Source: Alistipes sp.
GTDB lineage: Bacteria; Bacteroidota; Bacteroidia; Bacteroidales; Rikenellaceae
Assembly (NCBI GenBank): GCA_031285345.1
Contig: JAITWI010000010.1
Span: 1-33,257, forward strand
Direction: 5' to 3'
DNA: 33,257 nucleotides
Both the position numbers and the translations under genes were made by a program. Every line of letters starts with the position of its first letter. Position 1 is the stretch's first letter. This document shows, piece after piece, positions 30,366 to 33,257 of this stretch. Under the pieces are notes generated by a model. The model worked only from the letters and a program-made list of their open reading frames with translations, made no database searches and had not been told where the DNA came from.

Positions 30366-30542
30366 CTACTTCTTGGCCTCTTCGACGGAAACTTTGCGGA
30401 ATTCTTTCAACAGTTTGGAGAGTTCAAGGGCGGATTTGCGCGCACGTGTACCGGCCGCTTTGTTGCCCTTTTCGACTTGAAGTTGAATGTTTTTCTGAAG
30501 ACTTTCGATCTCAGCGTTGATTTTAGGAACCAAATTTTTCAT
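30366..30542 (-). CDS. Small histone H1-like (Hc1-type) DNA-binding protein
   Basis: A 58-aa product running MKNLVPKINAEIESLQKN, then QVEKGNKAAGTRARKSALEL and LSKLLKEFRKVSVEEAKK. The block GNKAAGTRARKSALELSKLLKEFRK is characteristic of the short histone H1-like proteins abundant in Bacteroidota, which are thought to bind and compact DNA. Being under 60 codons it is easily missed. The ATG at 30542 is fixed by the family start. The -7 region is weak (CACCTTTG about 50 nt upstream). The 3' end is followed by degraded copies of itself. Confidence 0.9.
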   Translation of the reverse strand: MKNLVPKINAEIESLQKNIQLQVEKGNKAAGTRARKSALELSKLLKEFRKVSVEEAKK

Positions 30543-30741
30543 AATCGCTAAAAATATTTAAGTTTATAAAATATGTCTGCCCGGTCGCAAAGGTGCTCTA
30601 AATAATTGAATTAACCAAATAACAGACCCTTTTTTTTCGAAATATCGACAAAACGACGCGCCCTTCCGACGATTTACCGGCCGTTTGTCGAAGATTTGCC
30701 GCCCCGACGATCGAAACCCGCTGCGAAAAGAGAAAAAACCG

Positions 30742-30749
30742 TAACTTTG
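30742..30749 (+). promoter_or_regulatory. -7 box of feoAB
   Basis: TAACTTTG, an exact match, 22 nt before the ATG at 30772. The rest of 30543-30771 shows nothing recognisable; no Fur-box-like inverted repeat was found by eye. Confidence 0.55.
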
Positions 30750-30771
30750 ACGCAAAGAAACGAGCCAAAGA

Positions 30772-33257
30772 ATGAGACTTTCGGATCTACATACGGGACA
30801 GTCGGGACATATTATAAAGGTGTTGGGTCACGGGGGATTCCGCCGCCGGATAATGGAGATGGGATTCGTGCGCGGCCGGCGGGTCGAGGTGATCCTGAAC
30901 GCCCCCCTGAAAGACCCCATAAAATATGGGCTGATGGGTTACGAGGTGTCGCTCAGGCGCAGCGAGGCGGCTATGATCGAGGTGGAGGTCGAAGGCGGGC
31001 CTCGATCCCGTGAAGTTAACGACCGTAACGCCGAGGCGGGATATAACGACTGCGCCGACGGCGAGTGCGAAACCGCTCCCCGGACGGCAGAGGGGCTCGT
31101 CGGGCGGGAGAGACAGATAGAGATCGCCCTGGTGGGCAACCCCAACAGCGGCAAATCGTCGCTCTACAACGCGCTGTCGGGCAGCCACGAGCATGTGGGA
31201 AATTACAGCGGCGTGACGGTCGAGGGCAAACGGGGGGCATTCTCCTTCCGCGGCTACGAATTCATCGTGTACGACCTGCCCGGAACCTACGCCCTGTCGC
31301 CATACTCGCCCGAGGAGTTGTATGTACGCCGCCATCTGACCGAGCGCATCCCCGACGTGATAGTGAACGTGGCGGCGGCGTCGAATCTCGAACGCAACCT
31401 ATACCTCACCACCGAACTGATAGACATCGCCCAGGAGATGGTGATGGCGCTCAACATGTACGACGAGTTGGAACAGAGCGGAGCTACGTTGGATGTGGAG
31501 GCGCTGGAGACGCTGACCGGGGTGCCGATAGTGCCGGTGGTGGCGCGAGACGGCAGGGGGCTCGACGAGTTGTTGCAAACCGTGATCGACATTTACGAAC
31601 ATCGCTGCACCCGCTCGCGGCACGTTCACATAAACTACGGCGTTGCTATCGAGGACGCCCTGGGGAAACTGCGCGAAACCATGGCGGTCGATTTCGGCCA
31701 CTTCCCAAAGCACTTCTCGCGGCGCTACCTGATGCTGAAATTTCTCGAAGGCGACGACTATGTGGAGCGGATGCTGGCCGAAGTGTGTCCGCACTACGGG
31801 GAGTGGACGCCGCTGAGGGACGAATTGGTCGCGCGGGTCGAAAAGGAGTTGGGCGAAGATATCGCAACGGCCGTAACGGGCGAGAAGTACGGTTTTGTCG
31901 CGGGGGCGCTGCGCGAGACGCTTACCCCCGGGCGCGCGGATCAGATATCGACCACGGCCGCCATAGACGCCATCGTGACGCACAAACTGTGGGGATTTCC
32001 GGTCTTCTTTCTGCTGATGTGGCTGATGTTCGAGGCCACGTTCAAACTCGGACAATATCCGATGGGCTGGATCGAGGGCGGCGTGGAGTGGATCGGCGGC
32101 CTTGTGGGCGGCATCGTTCCCGCGGGGGCGCTGCACGACCTGTTGGTGGACGGGATTATCGGCGGAGTCGGGAGCGTGATAGTGTTTTTGCCCAACATTT
32201 TGATACTCTTTTTGTGCATCTCGTTCATGGAGGACTCGGGCTACATGGCTCGGGCGGCTTTCATAATGGACAAGGTGATGCACCGCATAGGCCTCCACGG
32301 CAAGTCGTTCATTCCCCTTGTGATGGGTTTCGGCTGCAACGTGCCGGGCATCATGGCGGCGCGGGCGATCGAGAGCCGCTCCAGCCGCATCATCACCGTG
32401 TTGATATCGCCTTTCATATCGTGCAGCGCGCGCCTGCCGATATACATCATGTTGACGGCGGCGTTCTTCCCTTCGCACGCGAGCCTGGTGCTGATATCCA
32501 TATACGTGACGGGAATAGTGATGGCGGCTTTGACGGCCCTGCTGCTGCGCCGGACGATGTTCAAGCGCGACGACACCCCCTTTGTGATGGAGCTTCCGCC
32601 CTATCGCCTGCCCACGCTTCGCACCGTGGCGCGGCACATGTGGGGCAAGGGGCGTCAGTATCTGCGCAAGATGGGAGGGGTGATACTCGTCGCGTCGATC
32701 GCGGTGTGGCTGCTGAGCTACTACCCCCGCCCTTCGGTCGGCATGACCGCCGCTCAGCAGAGCGAACAGTCGTGGCTGGGCCGGGTGGGGCGTTTCGTCG
32801 AACCGGCGATGCGTCCGATTGGCATTCCGTGGAAAGGGACGGTCGCCCTGGTGGCCGGAGTGGGAGCCAAAGAGGTGACTGTGAGTACATTGGGCGTACT
32901 ATATTCCGCCGAAACCAAGGCGGACACCAAAACCAAGACGGACGCCGAACCCGCGGCTGATGGGGCAAGTATAGAATCGGGAATTGACGTGGACGTGGAC
33001 GTGGACGTGGAAGCGAAAGCGGAAGCGGGAGCGGGAGCGGCCATCGGAGCCGGGACGACCATGTCCGACTGGACGCCTCTCGGTGCGCTGTCGTTTATGA
33101 TCTTCGCGTTGTTGTATTTTCCGTGTCTGGCGGCCCTGGCGGCAATTCGCAAGGAGGCGGGCGGAATGAGGTGGGTGGCTCTGTCGGTGGTGTACAACAC
33201 CTTGGTGGCGTGGGTGGTGGCTTTTGCGATCCACGCCATCGGGGGACTATTCGTGTA
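30772..33257 (+). CDS. feoB: FeoA-FeoB fusion, ferrous iron transporter (3' end outside window)
   Basis: About 828 codons are visible and the frame is still open at the window edge. Residues 1-73 are a FeoA SH3-like domain (MRLSDLHTGQSG to VEVEG). A linker with two Cys (about 75-112) leads to the FeoB G domain: G1 GNPNSGKS 122-129, GVTVEGKRG, G3 DLPG 168-171, NMYDE. The usual VDATNLERN reads VAAASNLERN. The membrane part has HKLWGFPVFFLLMW, MEDSGYMARAAFIMDK, GFGCNVPGIMAARA and GAKEVTVSTLGVLY. After that, about 50 residues of low complexity (KADTKTKTDAEP, D-V repeats, E-A-K-A-E-A-G-A) interrupt the segment before PLGALSFMIFALLYFPC. It imports Fe(II) across the inner membrane. Confidence 0.95.
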   Translation, partial: MRLSDLHTGQSGHIIKVLGHGGFRRRIMEMGFVRGRRVEVILNAPLKDPIKYGLMGYEVSLRRSEAAMIEVEVEGGPRSREVNDRNAEAGYNDCADGECETAPRTAEGLVGRERQIEIALVGNPNSGKSSLYNALSGSHEHVGNYSGVTVEGKRGAFSFRGYEFIVYDLPGTYALSPYSPEELYVRRHLTERIPDVIVNVAAASNLERNLYLTTELIDIAQEMVMALNMYDELEQSGATLDVEALETLTGVPIVPVVARDGRGLDELLQTVIDIYEHRCTRSRHVHINYGVAIEDALGKLRETMAVDFGHFPKHFSRRYLMLKFLEGDDYVERMLAEVCPHYGEWTPLRDELVARVEKELGEDIATAVTGEKYGFVAGALRETLTPGRADQISTTAAIDAIVTHKLWGFPVFFLLMWLMFEATFKLGQYPMGWIEGGVEWIGGLVGGIVPAGALHDLLVDGIIGGVGSVIVFLPNILILFLCISFMEDSGYMARAAFIMDKVMHRIGLHGKSFIPLVMGFGCNVPGIMAARAIESRSSRIITVLISPFISCSARLPIYIMLTAAFFPSHASLVLISIYVTGIVMAALTALLLRRTMFKRDDTPFVMELPPYRLPTLRTVARHMWGKGRQYLRKMGGVILVASIAVWLLSYYPRPSVGMTAAQQSEQSWLGRVGRFVEPAMRPIGIPWKGTVALVAGVGAKEVTVSTLGVLYSAETKADTKTKTDAEPAADGASIESGIDVDVDVDVEAKAEAGAGAAIGAGTTMSDWTPLGALSFMIFALLYFPCLAALAAIRKEAGGMRWVALSVVYNTLVAWVVAFAIHAIGGLFV
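32986..33039 (+). repeat. Hexanucleotide repeats inside feoB
   Basis: gacgtg repeated four times (32986-33009), then a run of gaagcg/aaagcg/ggagcg units (33010 onward), encoding D-V-D-V and E-A-K-A-E-A-G-A in a periplasmic or cytoplasmic loop insert. Confidence 0.9.

Noticed and set aside
31065-32960. A 631-codon plus-strand frame within feoB
   Set aside because: It is out of frame with the clear FeoA-FeoB protein that spans the same DNA, and its product is Arg/Gly-rich with no motifs. Long alternative frames are common in GC-rich genes.

Overview
The window looks like chromosome from a GC-rich member of the Bacteroidota, most likely Bacteroidales and possibly near Rikenellaceae/Alistipes (inference). 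The evidence is TAnnTTTG-type -7 promoter boxes, starts without Shine-Dalgarno sequences, many MKK-type lipoproteins, a FeoA-FeoB fusion, a 513-codon GlyRS, a small histone H1-like protein and a radical SAM/lipoprotein pair typical of that phylum. Most of the window is ordinary core chromosome. Two AT-rich patches (about 14.3-14.7 kb and 27.16-28.06 kb) look foreign.

Layout. 1-590: truncated lipoprotein (-). 687-1691: ruvB (+), with its 3' end duplicated. 1796-3337: glyS (-), with an in-frame TAA at codon 5. 3401-4123: lipoprotein (+). 4139-6596: operon (-) of two lipoproteins and a radical SAM/SPASM enzyme. 6678-8515: LytS-type kinase and LytTR regulator (+). 8517-10498: membrane protein and metallohydrolase-like lipoprotein (-). 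10576-12330: argS (-). 12388-14258: lipoprotein and dusB (+). 14389-15861: small AT-rich ORF, flavin reductase and a small protein. 15955-20337: four tightly spaced genes (-): TIM-barrel isomerase, Gfo/Idh/MocA oxidoreductase, DUF1080 protein and S41 peptidase. 20578-22166: membrane protein and lipoprotein (+), separated by a large inverted repeat. 22546-23722: rpsF-rpsR-rplI (-). 23843-25163: lipoprotein and adk (-). 25226-26893: thiL-like gene and secreted protein (+). 26996-27070: fifteen TTGGG units. 27126-28092: AT-rich gene between 34-bp direct repeats. 28038-29127: thioesterase and tsaC-type gene (-). 29184-29903: YebC family (+). 30366-30542: a 58-aa histone H1-like gene (-). 30772-end: feoAB fusion (+), cut by the window.

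Functional units. The lipoprotein/radical SAM operon is the best candidate for a poorly described system: a SPASM enzyme is encoded with two exported lipoproteins that share a MYGxP motif. The isomerase/oxidoreductase/DUF1080 genes suggest periplasmic attack on glycosides through a 3-keto intermediate. The remaining named genes are translation, repair and metal-uptake housekeeping.

Recurrent oddities. (a) Gene 3' ends are duplicated downstream of ruvB, the thioesterase gene and the H1-like gene. (b) In-frame 6- and 12-bp repeats have expanded low-complexity segments in otherwise conserved proteins. (c) Several intergenic regions hold imperfect direct or inverted repeats. (d) Several -7 boxes lie only 6-7 nt before the ATG, suggesting nearly leaderless transcripts.
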